The translations under genes were made by a program, and so were the position numbers. This document shows positions 33,794-45,600 of a stretch of DNA of 47,376 nt, piece after piece. A model generated the notes under the pieces. It had not been told where the DNA came from. It saw only the letters and a list, made by a program, of their open reading frames with translations, and did not search any database. The stretch is from CBDDFN01 sp965227065 (GTDB lineage Bacteria > Pseudomonadota > Alphaproteobacteria > SPJN01). The DNA lies in NCBI GenBank assembly GCA_965227065.1, contig CBDDFN010000006.1:1-47376 (forward strand), given 5' to 3'. Within the stretch, counting starts at the first letter, position 1; every line of letters begins with the position of its first letter.

Positions 33794-36700
33794 CTAAACC
33801 GAAAATATCAGGAAGTCGTCAGCCGCCAGGTCAGCCGCAGCCACATTCTGGATGAGCACGAGATCCTGACTTGCGGCTGAGACCATGACATTCCCGGAGC
33901 CGTCATCAAACAGCGTCAGATCGCCAAAGGACGACGCACCCGGCACCTGCAGGAGCATGATCAAATCCGCCTCACCGGCATGATTGGCGTTAAAATCAGT
34001 AATGATGTCGAGACCATCGCCATCGCCGATAACAAAACGGTCCGATCCTGCCCCGCCGGTGAGCCAATCATCCCCGCCGAGCCCTTCAAGCCGGTCATCG
34101 CCAGCCCCGCCCGACAGCACATCTGCAAAGTGCGAGCCGATGAAGCTGTCATTGCCAACACCACCCATAAGGTCTTTCGGGGTGAGCTGAGTGCCCAGAT
34201 CGACCACGCGCTGTTCAATGACTGCATTTTCAGAATCACGCCAGACCACAATCAGCGTCCCGTCGTCTCTGACCGCGAAGGTGGCAGACTGCTGATGCTC
34301 AACAGTCGTGTCGGTATCGGAAATGATGAATTCACCGTCGATCTTTGAGCCATCCGCGCCGAAGCGCTGGCCGACAATATAAAGCTGGGGCTCGCCGCCC
34401 GCGCCGACCGACTGCCAGGTAATGACAAAACCGCCATCACTTAACCCTTCGACATGGGCAATCTGTTGATGGCCTGCCGTATGGGTGTTGACGCCGAGCT
34501 CGCCGCTGCGGGCGGAGCCGTCATCATTGAAGGTCTGCGCCTTAACGCCATATCCGTCCCCATCGCCGAAGTTAACCTCCCAGCTGACGACAAAGCCGCC
34601 ACCCTCAAGTGCCGCGACCGAGGCATTCTGTTCGGTGTCATTGCCTGTGGAAATCGGCAGATCACCGGTCAGCGCATTACCGGCGGAATCGAAAATCCTG
34701 GCATACACATCGTTGAAGGGCGCGGATGAGGCTTTATCCTCCCACACGACAACAAGATTGCCATTGTCGAGCTGCGTCACACTCTGCACGCCTGCAAAGC
34801 CTGTCGATTCCTTACCCTGATCGCCGGAATTGGCGGTGGTCTGGCTGCTGCGCGGCGTACCATCGGCATCGAACAGGCGCAGATAGACATCGCCCCGTGT
34901 GTTGGGATCATCCGCGAAGACTGTTGCGGTAAAGGCGACCGCGAAGCCGCCATCGGCAAGTCCAATGACGCTGGGGGCCGCGTTCGAAGCATTGATGTTG
35001 GAGATGAAGAACTGATCACCCAGCGCCGTGCCATCAGCATCGAATCGCCGCCCGTAAAGCCCTTGGGAGGTGTTGCTGCCTGTATTGACCGGGTGCGGCC
35101 CGCCACCATGCCACACGACGATAGTGCCCAGTTCACTGGTGCCGTCCGACAGGGCCGCCACGCTGGCGCCCTGCTGGCCGCTTGTTGTGTGGGTGTTGAT
35201 CAGGAAGGAATGCGGGCCGATCTTGGTACCGGCCGCATCGTAATATTGCCCGTAAATACCAGAGCCAGACGTGTCGGGATTGCCGGAACCAGAGGCGTTC
35301 CACACAACCAGATGCCCGCCATTATGGGTGGCCGCCACATCGGCATAAAAGGCAAGCCCCGATGTTTCATCGACACGCTCATCCACCCCAAGGGCAGTGG
35401 GGCCACTGGCCATTGTCGCATCGACCATAATCGTGGCCTGATGATCGACAAACTCGGTGCCGTCCGACACGCGGAAGGTGAAGCTGTCGGCACCCATATA
35501 GTCCGCGTGCGGCGTGTAGAGGAAAATACCGTTCGGGTTAAGCGTCAGGCTTCCATGAGAGGGCCCCGCAATTTCAAAAAATGTGAGCTCATCGCCCTGA
35601 TCAACATCGCGCCCCGCAAGTCGTCCGCTCACCGCCGTGTCTACATTGGTGACGATCAGGCTGTCATTGGAGGCCGGCGCGTCATTCACTCCGGTCACAT
35701 CGACTGTGACCGTGCCTGTTGTGGTTTCGCCATGCCGGTCGGTCACGTCAATGGCGGTCACGACCGTCTCGGATTCTCCCGCTCCTAGATACTGAAAATC
35801 GTTGGTGAGCTGATAGATGAGCAAGCCTTGCGAAATTGAGGCAACACCCAAAGAAGGGGCTGTCCCCACCGCATAGCGCAACGTGTCTGGGTTGTCGTCA
35901 TCGTCAATATCATCGGCCAGCGTCTTCAGATCGACAATAACAGTGACCTCATCTTCATCAACACTCTCCGCGTAATCGGTAAAAGTAGGCGCGTGGTTCA
36001 CCGGCTCATCGCGCCCATGCACCACAAAGGTGAAGGTGCTCGTGGTCCGCGCCCCATGGGAATCGGTCGCGCGCAGCGTGGCTGTGACGGTTTCGCTTTC
36101 ACCCGCATTCAGATGCTGAAAATCATTGCCCGGCTGAAAGATCAGAATGTTCTGTGAGATCGACACCACCCCAAGTGCCGGGGGCGAGGAAATCGTATAG
36201 GTCAGGCTTGCCGGATCATCATCCGCATCAATGTCATCGCCAAGGGTTGTCAGATCAACCGAGACCCCGCCTTGATCTTCATCGGTGATGATTGTGTGAT
36301 CGGGAAGCCGGGGTGGATTGTTGCCCGCCTCGGTGAGGCCATGAACCTCGAACGAAACAGTCGTGCTTGTCGTTGCACCGTGGCTGTCAGTTGCGCTGAC
36401 GGTCGCAGTGACGGTTTCAGATTCGCCATCCAGCAAATACTGGAAATCGTCAACAAGCTGGAACACAAGGGTGGTGCCCGACACCGATGTCACGCCGCGT
36501 GATGTCCCCTCTTCAAGCGCATAGCTCAGCGTTGTGGCATCGTCATCGCTGTCGGCATCATCGGCCAGTGTGGTGAGATTAATGTAAAGCGCGATCTCAT
36601 CTTCATCCGTCACGACCGTTTGGCTGTCGAAGGTGGGCGGTGTGTTAACCGCCGCCCCTTCAACGGTGACTGATACGGTCGCCGTATCGGTTGCGCCATG

Positions 36701-38607
36701 CCGGTCTGTTACGGTGACTTCGCCAAAAACCGTGCGTGTGGCACCGATGGGCAAATCGTCAAAATCGTCATTCACCCAGAAGAACAAATGCCCGGACTCA
36801 CTGACTTCAAACTCGCCATGGGTCGCCTGGCGCGTGACAGCAAGGCCAAGCGTGGAGGCATCATCGTCATTATCGACATCGTCCATATAGGCCCGGATAT
36901 TCAGTTCCACGCCCGAAAACTGTCCCGGCAGAGTGGTAAAATAATCGTCCACCGTCGGCGCATCGTTGCGGCCATGAACCAGCACTGTGACGGTTTCACG
37001 GGCTTCGGCCCCATGGCTGTCGATCGCCGTCATCTGGATATAGCCGGTATAGGTGAAGCCTTCCGCGACGTGATCAAGCTCGCCATTGGGTGAATAATGC
37101 AGCGTGTTCCCAATCAAGCTTGCCGTTCCGAACAAGGGCTGGCCGCGGATCTGATAGTTCAGGGTCGAACCGTCATCATCACTGTCGACATCATCGCCCA
37201 GCGTCTCCAAATCAATGTAAGTCGTGGTCTCTTCATTGGTCACAATGGTTGCTGGTGCCAGCGTCGGCGCATCATTGCTGCCCAGCACAGTGAAGGTGAC
37301 ATAACCCGTGCCGGTCGCACCGTGGCGGTCGGTCGCCGTTACCGCGACCAGCGTTGACTGGGTTTCGCCGTCCACCAAACTCTGATGCGAGGCATCGGGT
37401 TCGAATACCAGCAGCGGTGTGCCATCGGCGGCATAGCCGACAAAAGGCGTGCCGGCGCCAAGCTGGCCGGTGACTGCATAAGACAGGTTTGTGGCGTTGT
37501 TGTCGCCATCCACATCGTCACCCAACAACGTCAGATCGGCATAATTGGTGGCATCTTCAAACACTTCAATCGTCGTATTGCCTGCCGTCGGCGCGTCATT
37601 TGTGCCGAAAATGCGGATCGTCCAGACCGCATCGGTGCTGGCGCCATGACTGTCGGTGACGCGCAGCGTCAACTCGTCATAAGCAATTTCGCCCGCCGCA
37701 AGCGCGTTGTAGGACGGGTCGGGAGTGTATTGGAGCGTCGGATACTCCATCTGATCGGTGAACGAAGCGAGCCCCCGATAGGCGGAACGACAATGTCGGC
37801 CTTCAGCGTGGTCGTGTCATCGTCACTGTCGGGATCGTCATACGGGTTCAGAATGATGAGGGGATCGCCTTCCCAGTCCTCAAAGAAATCGACAGTGCGA
37901 GCGCGCACTTCGGGCGCGTCGTTCTCGCCAATCACCGTATAGGTGATAGAGCCAATCGCCGATGTGATGTGGCTGTCGGTGACGGCGTATCGGACAGTGC
38001 TGGTGCGGATTTCGCCTTCGGCGAGATCGTGAAAGTCCTCGCCTGGCTCAAAGGTCAGCAACATGCCAAGCGATCCGCCATCAACAATGGCAGCCGAGCC
38101 GCCGCCATCCTGTCCGGCATAGGTATAAGTGAGTGTTGCGGCACTGTCGTCGCTGTCAGGGTCAGAGGCGAGCGGCCACAATTGTGTTTCGACCGTACCG
38201 AAGTTTTCAAGGACTGTGATAGCCAGATCGCTTGCGACCGGGGCGTCGTTCCTGCCTTCAATGCTCAGGTGGATAGTCGCGGTATCCCAGCTTCCCCAGC
38301 CATTGCGGAACGTATATTCGATTTCGGCCTCTGCCGTCTCTCCAACGGCAAGATAGTCATAGGCCGCGCCCGGCGTGATCAGAAGCTGATTGTAGCGCGG
38401 ATCGTCACCGACAATCTCAACCGTGCCGAGAAAGTCGCCCAAATCGACATTCGTGATCTGTTTCCAGTATCGATAAAACGGATGATTGGACGCATCATTG
38501 GATGTGGGATCAAAGACTGTGCTGTCATCTTCGCCCATTGTGTAGTGATCATCCCTGCCCAATGGACGGCTTCCGCGACCAGTCGCCAAATTTCTTATCC
38601 AGCCCAT
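33794..38607 (-). CDS. Large RTX / cadherin-like repeat protein, probable type I secretion substrate (apparent frameshift)
   Basis: A secreted adhesin-like protein of 1604 residues once one C is restored to the C5 run at 37772-37776; the literal frame breaks between GENDAPEVRARTVDFF... and EYPTLQYTPDP. It has no classical signal peptide. The N-terminal two-thirds are tandem ~100-residue cadherin/VCBS-like repeats, each with an acidic D-D--DD---L-Y calcium-binding-like segment and a TDSHGA strand. One Ig-like domain (NDAPASNDSLIV) follows, then seven ~50-residue repeats (about 34190-35360), then RTX nonapeptides (GGAGDDRLEGLGGDDWLTGG) and a hydrophobic C-terminus ending FLIFSV. This is typical of type I secretion substrates; no transporter gene is in the window. 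It is outside the operator regulon. Confidence 0.85.
34190..35360 (-). repeat. Seven tandem ~50-residue repeats in the RTX protein, possible beta-propeller
   Basis: Seven degenerate units with the plan S-A-L-DGGF-V-W (strand pair), then Y-R-FDA-G (strand pair), then a connecting N--T--Q segment. The seven-fold count and strand pattern suggest a seven-bladed propeller. The same seven-unit module occurs in the other giant protein (45265-46420). Boundaries are approximate. Confidence 0.6.
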
Positions 38608-38636
38608 GTCTTTGCCTCCGTGCGCGATGAATTAGG

Positions 38637-39416
38637 TTAGTGTGCTTTGCGGCCCCAGGCGGCGACGACAAGCGGGCTCATCGCCGTAATCTGCCCGGTG
38701 TCCAAACCTGAAATCAGGCTTTCGATTTCGTTTTGAGAGACGTGGCCGTTTGCGATTAAAGGGTGCTTCAATCGCGAGAACACCAAGGACAAGGCTGGTG
38801 TCAGCGGGCGGTGACCGCCGAGCTCATAACTCATGGCGGCGCAGTCAACGGCCTCAAGCCCGGCGCCGCGCAAGTGATGAGCGGCGTAACGGCCATACTC
38901 GGCATCAAACCCTGACGGCTTCAACAGCTCCAACATGCCTGACACAGCGCGCGCAAATAAAAGGGAGTCGGCGCCGTCAACCAGTTTGAGAGTGCTGAAA
39001 TCATGACTTTCGATGACGAGCCACCCGCCGGGCTTAAGCGCCCCGATCAGTTTTTGCACCACAGCGTCACGTTCCCGAACATGTTCCAAGACCGCGCGGC
39101 AGTGGATAAGGTCAAAGCCGCCCTCAGGAACCGGATCTGTCACAATGTCATGCTGCAAGACGGTCAGCGCAGGCAGGTTGAGCGCTTCCAAAAACCCGGT
39201 TTCCAGATCGGTCGCAACGACCCGGCCCTGTTCTCCCACTTGATCGACAAGCCACGCGGCAATGGAACCGGCGCCCCCGCCAACCTCCAGGCAATGAAAG
39301 CCAGGTCCGACACCCAGCGCGAGAAGATGCCGCTTTGTTGCCGGATCAAGCCCGCTTTCAAGTCGCATCAGCCGCGCCCGCTCGCCGTCCCAATCGTGTC
39401 CAAGTTCGTATGACAT
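38637..39416 (-). CDS. SAM-dependent class I methyltransferase
   Basis: A 259-residue methyltransferase of the UbiE/Methyltransf_11 kind. Motif I reads LEVGGGAGSIAAW, followed by ATDLETGFLEAL (acidic residue binding the SAM ribose), FDLIHCRAVLEHV, and the GALKPGGWLVIE strand. The C-terminal part shapes the substrate site; acceptor unknown. ATG 39416 (MSYELGHDW) is preferred to 39437. It is divergent from a TetR regulator, and the shared gap carries GTAAC repeats, so that regulator probably controls it. It ends 29 bp before the RTX gene start. Confidence 0.88.
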   Translation of the reverse strand: MSYELGHDWDGERARLMRLESGLDPATKRHLLALGVGPGFHCLEVGGGAGSIAAWLVDQVGEQGRVVATDLETGFLEALNLPALTVLQHDIVTDPVPEGGFDLIHCRAVLEHVRERDAVVQKLIGALKPGGWLVIESHDFSTLKLVDGADSLLFARAVSGMLELLKPSGFDAEYGRYAAHHLRGAGLEAVDCAAMSYELGGHRPLTPALSLVFSRLKHPLIANGHVSQNEIESLISGLDTGQITAMSPLVVAAWGRKAH

Positions 39417-39443
39417 GACCAAACCTTCCCTCAACAAGTTTTC

Positions 39444-39490
39444 GTAACTACGTAACGTAACAACGTTTCGATTTACCGTAACACTGTTGC
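39444..39490. promoter_or_regulatory. GTAAC repeat array with palindrome TACGTAACGTA, candidate TetR operator
   Basis: Four GTAAC copies (39444, 39452, 39457, 39478), a perfect 11-bp palindrome TACGT-A-ACGTA (39449-39459) and an imperfect one, GTAACA-C-TGTTGC (39478-39490), lie between the divergent methyltransferase and TetR genes. Such repeats fit binding by the adjacent TetR protein. Confidence 0.5.
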
Positions 39491-39522
39491 GTTAAGAGTC
39501 AACCCCCTGCTAAAAGTCAAAT

Positions 39523-40149
39523 GTGGGACGCAGAAAAATCCATACCGACGCCACGAGCGCGCAACTGCTCAACGCCGCAGAAGCCCTGCTTGAACAAAAG
39601 GGCCCTGATGCGGTGACTGTGCGCGCGGTCGCACTCCAAGCGCGCGTATCAACCCGCGCAGTCTATGCATTGTTCGGGGAAAAAGACGGGTTGCTCGCAG
39701 GCCTTTCGGCCCGCGGTTATGAGTATCTGGGCAAGAGCCTTGATGCGGTCAAACGCTCCGGCGATCCCCACAAAGATCTGGTCAATGCCGCCGTGATCGG
39801 ATTTCGCGGTTTTGCGCTGGGTCACCCGCATCTGTTCAGGCTGACCTTCGTGTCCGTCCACCCCACCGCCATGCAATATGAGACCACAGCGATGGCGGCA
39901 CGGGGAGCCTATATGGTGTTGCGTGGTTACATTACCGCCGGGCAGGATGCCGGCATCGGCACCAAAATTTCACGAAGCGAGTTCTCGGTCGCTTATCACG
40001 CGCTGTGCCAGGGCTTGTCGGAAATTGAGTTGTCCCATCAACCCCCGCCGGTCGGCGGAAATTTTTGGCCACAGATCACCGGAAAAGATCACGCCAAAAT
40101 GTGGACAAACGCGATGACCGCCTATCTCGACGGGCTGGACGATCGCTAG
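39523..40149 (+). CDS. TetR-family transcriptional regulator
   Basis: A 208-residue TetR protein from GTG 39523. The helix-turn-helix spans about residues 10-56 (QLLNAAEALLEQKGPDAVTVRAVALQARVSTRAVYALFGEKDGLL in segments), with the YALF signature; the C-terminal domain has the WHG-type HPHLFRLTF helix region. It is divergent from the methyltransferase and likely controls it and itself through the GTAAC array. It shares no extended similarity with the TetR protein at 24697, and its promoter lacks a good copy of the regulon palindrome, so it is probably independent of the catabolic block. Confidence 0.88.
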   Translation: MGRRKIHTDATSAQLLNAAEALLEQKGPDAVTVRAVALQARVSTRAVYALFGEKDGLLAGLSARGYEYLGKSLDAVKRSGDPHKDLVNAAVIGFRGFALGHPHLFRLTFVSVHPTAMQYETTAMAARGAYMVLRGYITAGQDAGIGTKISRSEFSVAYHALCQGLSEIELSHQPPPVGGNFWPQITGKDHAKMWTNAMTAYLDGLDDR

Positions 40150-40592
40150 AGGCAAAGCGCGATCGAGCGCAGGGGTTTCGGCAAACGCCCGCCCGTCTCG
40201 GCGCAAAGCGCCTCGTCTGACGAACTGTTCGAAGTTCAACTTACATCCAAAAACCAAAACAGGCCCGAACCGACAATGCTTGTGATGATCCCGGCGTGAA
40301 CGTCGCCAGCATCGATACGGATCGGGTCACCTCCGCACTTTTCTGAAACGGTGTCCTCAATTTCTTGACCGTAAATGCGAATGCCCGGACAATTGGCCAT
40401 TCCTGAGAAAAAATCCAGAAATTGGCAAACTTGTTTTTGCTTTGTTCGATAGAGTGGGGCCGGGCATCATGATATGCAGAAATGGGTTGTGCATAAGATG
40501 GTGATTCCTCTCACCTTCGCGTGTGGTCTATAACTAACCTTGTACAGATCATGGCGCCGGACAAATTTGTACAGGATGTGCGGTGGGGGTGT
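40150..40592. other. 443-bp intergenic region
   Basis: No convincing gene or RNA is visible. The last 70 bp hold the promoter region of the CadC-like gene; a TATAAC hexamer at 40529-40534 could be a -10 box, but no good -35 partner was found. Reading frames here are short and out of line with neighbouring codon use. Confidence 0.5.
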
Positions 40593-42406
40593 ATGGATAC
40601 CGAGATTTCCAAGGACGGCCGGATCAGGCTTGGCGGGGCCGAAATCGATTTCAATGCGTCCCGCATCAGAACCGATGAAGGGGAGCGGAATGTCGAGCCC
40701 AAGATTCTGGAAGTTCTGCGTGTTTTAGCCGACCGCAGGGGCGATGTCGTATCGCGCGACGAACTGATCAGCATAGTCTGGGGCGTCAAAGCCGGAGGGG
40801 ATGAGCGGCTGACCCGCTCGATTTCCCTGCTGCGCAAGGCGCTGGGCGGCAAAGAGCATATCAAAACTATCCCCAAGCGCGGCTATTGCCTGGTTACCCC
40901 GGTCGAAACCGATCAGGCTGCAAGGACCAATGGCACAATCGTTTCAGAACGCCCCGCCCTTGCGGCCGCCCGCTCCATCGCGGTGCTACCGTTCACCAAT
41001 CTCAGCGATCACCAGGACGGCCCATTTTTGGCCGAAGGGTTGAGTGAGGACCTGCTCAACGCGCTCAACCAGATTGATGCTGTGCAAGTGACCGGGCGGA
41101 ATTCAGCCTTTGCCTTTGAGCAAGACATTTCGGACATCACCCAAAATCGCCGCCATACTGGATGTGGCCTATGTTCTGACGGGTTCGCTCGACTTGAGCG
41201 GCGGGCAAATCCGTATCACCGTTCAGTTGATGCCAGGCGACACGGGTCAACAGCTATGGTCCGCACAATATGACCGTGTCCTCACCGATATTTTCGAGAT
41301 TCAGGAAGAAATTGTTCAGGCGGTGCGCGAACAGATCGGTTCATTGTTTAATGCTGATCCTGCCAACCGGCTCGCCAACCGTCTCACGGACAGCCCTGAA
41401 GCCTACGCCCTGTTCAATCAGGGCCGGCGTCTGGTTCATCAATTGAACGGACAGCGCACCATCCCCACCGGCATTGAACTTTTGACACAAGCCGTCGCGC
41501 TTGACCCCGAATTTGCCGAGGCCTGGGCCTGGCTTGGCCTGGCCCATTACATTCTGCCGGAATTCTCGCTCACCCCCGATTGGGTTCACCATCGCGATTT
41601 GAGCCGGAAGGCCGCCGGCCGGGCGCTTGAAAATGATCCGAATTCGGGCATGGCCTTATTGACCCATGCGATGAACATTCTGGGTGAGTTGCGCTTTGAT
41701 GAGGCCGCGCTTGCCTTTGAACGCGCCCCTTGATGCCGACCCCAACAATGTCGAGACGCTGGCGGGCTACAGCCTGATCATGATGGGCATCGGATTGCCC
41801 GAGATTGCCGCCCCCTATATCCAGCAGGCCATCCGCCAGGATCCTTTATGCGGAATTTGGCACATCACATATGGCGGCATTCATTTGATGCGCGGTGATC
41901 TGGAAGCGGCGGAAGCCTGTTTCATCAAATCCTATGATCTCGGGTTTGGCTCCGGGGCCCTGGCCGCGGCCGAATGTATGGCCCGGCGCGGCGCGGCTGA
42001 CCAGGCCGTCGCATTTCTGACCGCCAATATTGATGGTCTGGCCCCCGTTGAACAGCAAAGCTTTAACTCACGGATTTCTCGGTTTTTTGCGCTCAACGCT
42101 TTTTTGCGTCACACGCCGGTTTCAAGCAAATTGGTCGATCTGGTGCTGCGGCGGCGGCTGAACAAACCGCTCGCACAGCCGACTTCGGGCATTGTGCTCG
42201 GCTTTTTGTTTCTTGATGACGCTGAAGGGTTCATCCGGCACATCCTCGAAAAGCCCAACCCCTATGTGGCCTACTCCTTTGCCCGCGTGTGGGAGCCGAC
42301 CGAGACATCAGCCCATGTCCGCAACCATCCTGATTTTCCCGCATTGATTGACCGGCTGGGACTGGAGCGCGCCTGGGCGCTTTACGGCACACCCAAAAAC
42401 GTCTGA
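40593..42406 (+). CDS. CadC-like winged-helix regulator with TPR repeats (two apparent frameshifts)
   Basis: A one-component regulator of 603 residues after removing one C from the C3 run at 41140-41142 and one C from the C4 run at 41726-41729. The N-terminus is an OmpR/PhoB-type winged helix (VEPKILEVLRVLADRRG, LISIVWG, SISLLRKALGG, IKTIPKRGYCL). Then comes a TolB/FlgO-like segment (SIAVLPFTNLSDHQDGPFLAEGLSEDLL), followed by helical TPR repeats (ALDPEFAEAWAWLGLAHY, ALDADPNNVETLAGY) to the C-terminus. No transmembrane segment is evident, so it is probably cytoplasmic. ATG 40593 is preferred because homology begins there. Its targets are unknown; it stands alone. Confidence 0.82.
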
Positions 42407-42678
42407 GGATCAGCATTCGGGGGCCCCGTTAGAACGAGCTTGAAGCGGCTGCTGCCCAAACACTTTGATCATTTGTGATTCCATCCCGGCAATTGAACGG
42501 CCCGCCAATAGGCCGACATGAATGAAAAATCACAAGCGGCGAACAATCTGTCAGGGCTCCGGATTGAGCCCCCGCCCGCAACGCCGCCTTCAATGCGCAT
42601 CGCAGAGCCGCGGAACCGAAGCGCTTAGAAGCACCAGCACGGACCATTCCAAACCGTGAGAAGCCTCCTGTGCGCACG

Positions 42679-45600
42679 TCACGCGAGAAGCGTAATATCC
42701 TCAATCCCAATAGAGTTAACGCCCGTGGTCGTGTTAATATCAACAATGCCGAAGCCCAATGTCGTCACCCCTGTCACCGGCGTCGGCAGATCGAATGTCA
42801 GGTCAAAGAAACCATCATCTTGGGGTTGCCTGATAGAAACAATTTCATCGTTGATCACAAAAAATGGCAGGTCCCCTTCCCTGATTGACTGAACAAAGTC
42901 GATCTGGATGCGCGTATAGGTGTCTTCAAGATCAAGCTGTTTCACGATACCTGATCCTTGGGTCGCATCGGCCCCAAGCGCTGCATCAAGCGCTCCGCTG
43001 GCAAGCCCGAAAAACGTTTCAAGCTGCCCCTCTGGAACCGATCCCCCCGCGGTGTCCAGTTGAATCCAGCCACTTGTGGTGTTTGTCGCGCCAATCTCAG
43101 AAAAGCCATTGTCTGATCCGCGGAAATTAAAGAAGGGCCGCTCATCCACCACCTCAACCGTGATGGCGTGGTCCTCAGCCGCAAGGCCGTCACCGGTATG
43201 GATCAGCAGCTCATAAATATTGTCGTCATCGGCATCTTGCGGGTTTTCAAAATCCGGCGCTGTGGCGAACACAAGATTGCCCGCCAAATCAATGTTGAAC
43301 CGCCCTGCATCCGGCCCGCCGCCAAACAGGAGTGCGGAAATGGCATCCCCTTCCGGATCGGAAATGTGGGACAAAAGATCAATCGTGTCTGTCCCTTCGG
43401 TGACAATGAAATGGGTCTGCTCAACTGCGGCGCATCATTCACCCCCGCCACATCAACCGTCACGGTGGCCGTATCGGAAAACTCCCCATCGGTGATCGTA
43501 TAGGTGAATGTGTCGGTCAGACTGTCACCGGCGCCCAATGCCTGAATGGCGGCCACATTGGTCGGGTCATAGGTCACGCTGCCATCGGGATTGAGCGTCA
43601 CGGCCGCCCCATTGGTGCTGTTCGTCACGCCTGTGATGGTCAGCGCATCATTGTTTGGATCGGTATCGTTCAACAGAAGATTGGCCGCGGTGAATGTATG
43701 GGCCGTGTCCTCATCGGCCAGCGGGCCGTATTCCAGCTTTATGGCCATATCTACTCCGGAATTTGGAGCGAAATTCCCGGCGAACATGTCACTGCGATCC
43801 GCAGTTACGGGTCCGTTATAGGAGGCCTGGTATAAATTGTGACCCGGTATTGGGTCTGTCTCGCCCACTATGATATTGCCATACCCGGCCAGGCCATCGA
43901 AAGCCGAGACGTATTCGACCACAATAGCATAATCCTGACCCGCCTGAAGGTGAAGGCCACCGGTTTCGATCCGGTTGTGAACGAAGCCATCGCCCGGGCC
44001 GCTTCCGGTAATCGGACCGCTGTCGAACAAAACCTCATCAGGACGGAAGTTTGCCCCGCTGCCCGTGAAGGTCGTGACCAGAACGTTAAATACCATGGCG
44101 TCAGGGCCGCCTGAATGTTCCGAGCCAACCGTGAGCGCATTCAAAAGACTGCCATCCGCAGTGAACGTCTGCGCGACGATGTTCCGCGGATTGGCATTTG
44201 TCGTACCGTCAAACGGCCCCTCTCCAAATGAACCGAATGTATTGTTCTGGCCCGCGACTGCGTCGAGCGTAGCGAAGTTGGACGAAAACACATCATCATT
44301 CGCCACGGGTGGGGCGTTATTGTCTGACACATCATCAGTCAGCTGAACCAGCAATGTTGCAGGATCAGAGGCTGCCCCTTCAGCGTCGCGCACGATCAGG
44401 TCGATCTCATAGACGCCGTCCTGATCGGCATCGCCGAACGCTTCATAATCCTGCGGATTGGTGAAGCGGATCAGGCCGCCGGCGCTGATTGTGAACAGGC
44501 CCGCATCGGCGCCGCCAGAAATCTCATACAAGCCCGCCGGGGCATCCACATCCGTGACCGTGCCGGGAATGACATGGGAAAGGGTTGAATTCTCGGCCAT
44601 TTCGAGCGGTGCGGCAAAGGAAAGCTCAGGCGCATCATTAACGCCGATAACCGTAAAGGACACGGTCGCCGTATCGGTCAGATCGCCGTCCGACACCGTA
44701 TAGGTGAAACTGTCGATGGCGGTTTCGCCTTCGGCCAGATAGTCGAGCACCCCGGCCGGGTCATAGACCACATCGCCGTCGCCATTGATCGAGAGCGAGG
44801 CACCAAGCGTGCTGGTGCTCACCGCCACAATCGAGATCGTGTCACCGGCGTCCACATCGCTGTCATTGGCGAGCAGATCATCGGCCAGAATGGTGATCGC
44901 ACTATCCTCGTCGGTCAGCGGACCGCCGCCAATCATGTCGTCCTGCGCAACCGGCGCATCATTAACGCCCGCCACAGTGAAGGTCACGGTCACGGGGTCG
45001 GAATTGTCCGTACCGTCAAACGCGGTATAGGTGAAGCTATCCTCGGCCGTCTCACCGGCCGCGAGCGCTTGCAGCGTGGCCGAGCCCGTCGGGTCATAGA
45101 CCACATTGCCGCTGCCATCGATGTTGATGGCGGCGCCAAGCGCACTGGTGCCGCTGACCGAGCCGATGGTGAGATCAGCATGGTCATTGTCCACATCTGT
45201 ATCATTGGCGAGAAGCTCGGACGCCTGAATGGTGACCGCCGTATCCTCATCGGTCAGCGCGGGCGCGAACAGCCGGACAAAGACTTCCTCTGGGCCCGTC
45301 GTGCCTGACCAGCCCGAGACGATCGTGCCATCGTCCAGCACCGCCGTGGCCGTGCCACCATAGTAGAGCTCCGATGCCTGATCGCCCGCAGTGATGGAAT
45401 TCAGGCGGAACTCGCCGCCAACCGCGGTTCCCGACGCATCGTATCGCTGGGCGTAAATGCCATAGCCCGAGCCGTCCTGATTCAGGCTTTGCCAGGTAAC
45501 AATAAAGCCCCCGTCCTCAAACGCCGCGACATTCGAAATGAGTTGCTGGCTGTTCGTGGTGGTATTGATCGCAAACTCGGACCCCACCTTTGCGCCGGAT

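Noticed and set aside
39475..39490. Tenth copy of the TCAACA-N4-TGTTGA operator
   Set aside because: Only the right half (TGTTGC) matches; the left half in register (ACCGTA) does not. Better explained as part of the GTAAC array.
42407..42678. Hidden small gene or RNA between the CadC-like gene and the VCBS gene
   Set aside because: No frame with a plausible start and ribosome site, no clear hairpin with a T run, and no RNA family pattern was seen.
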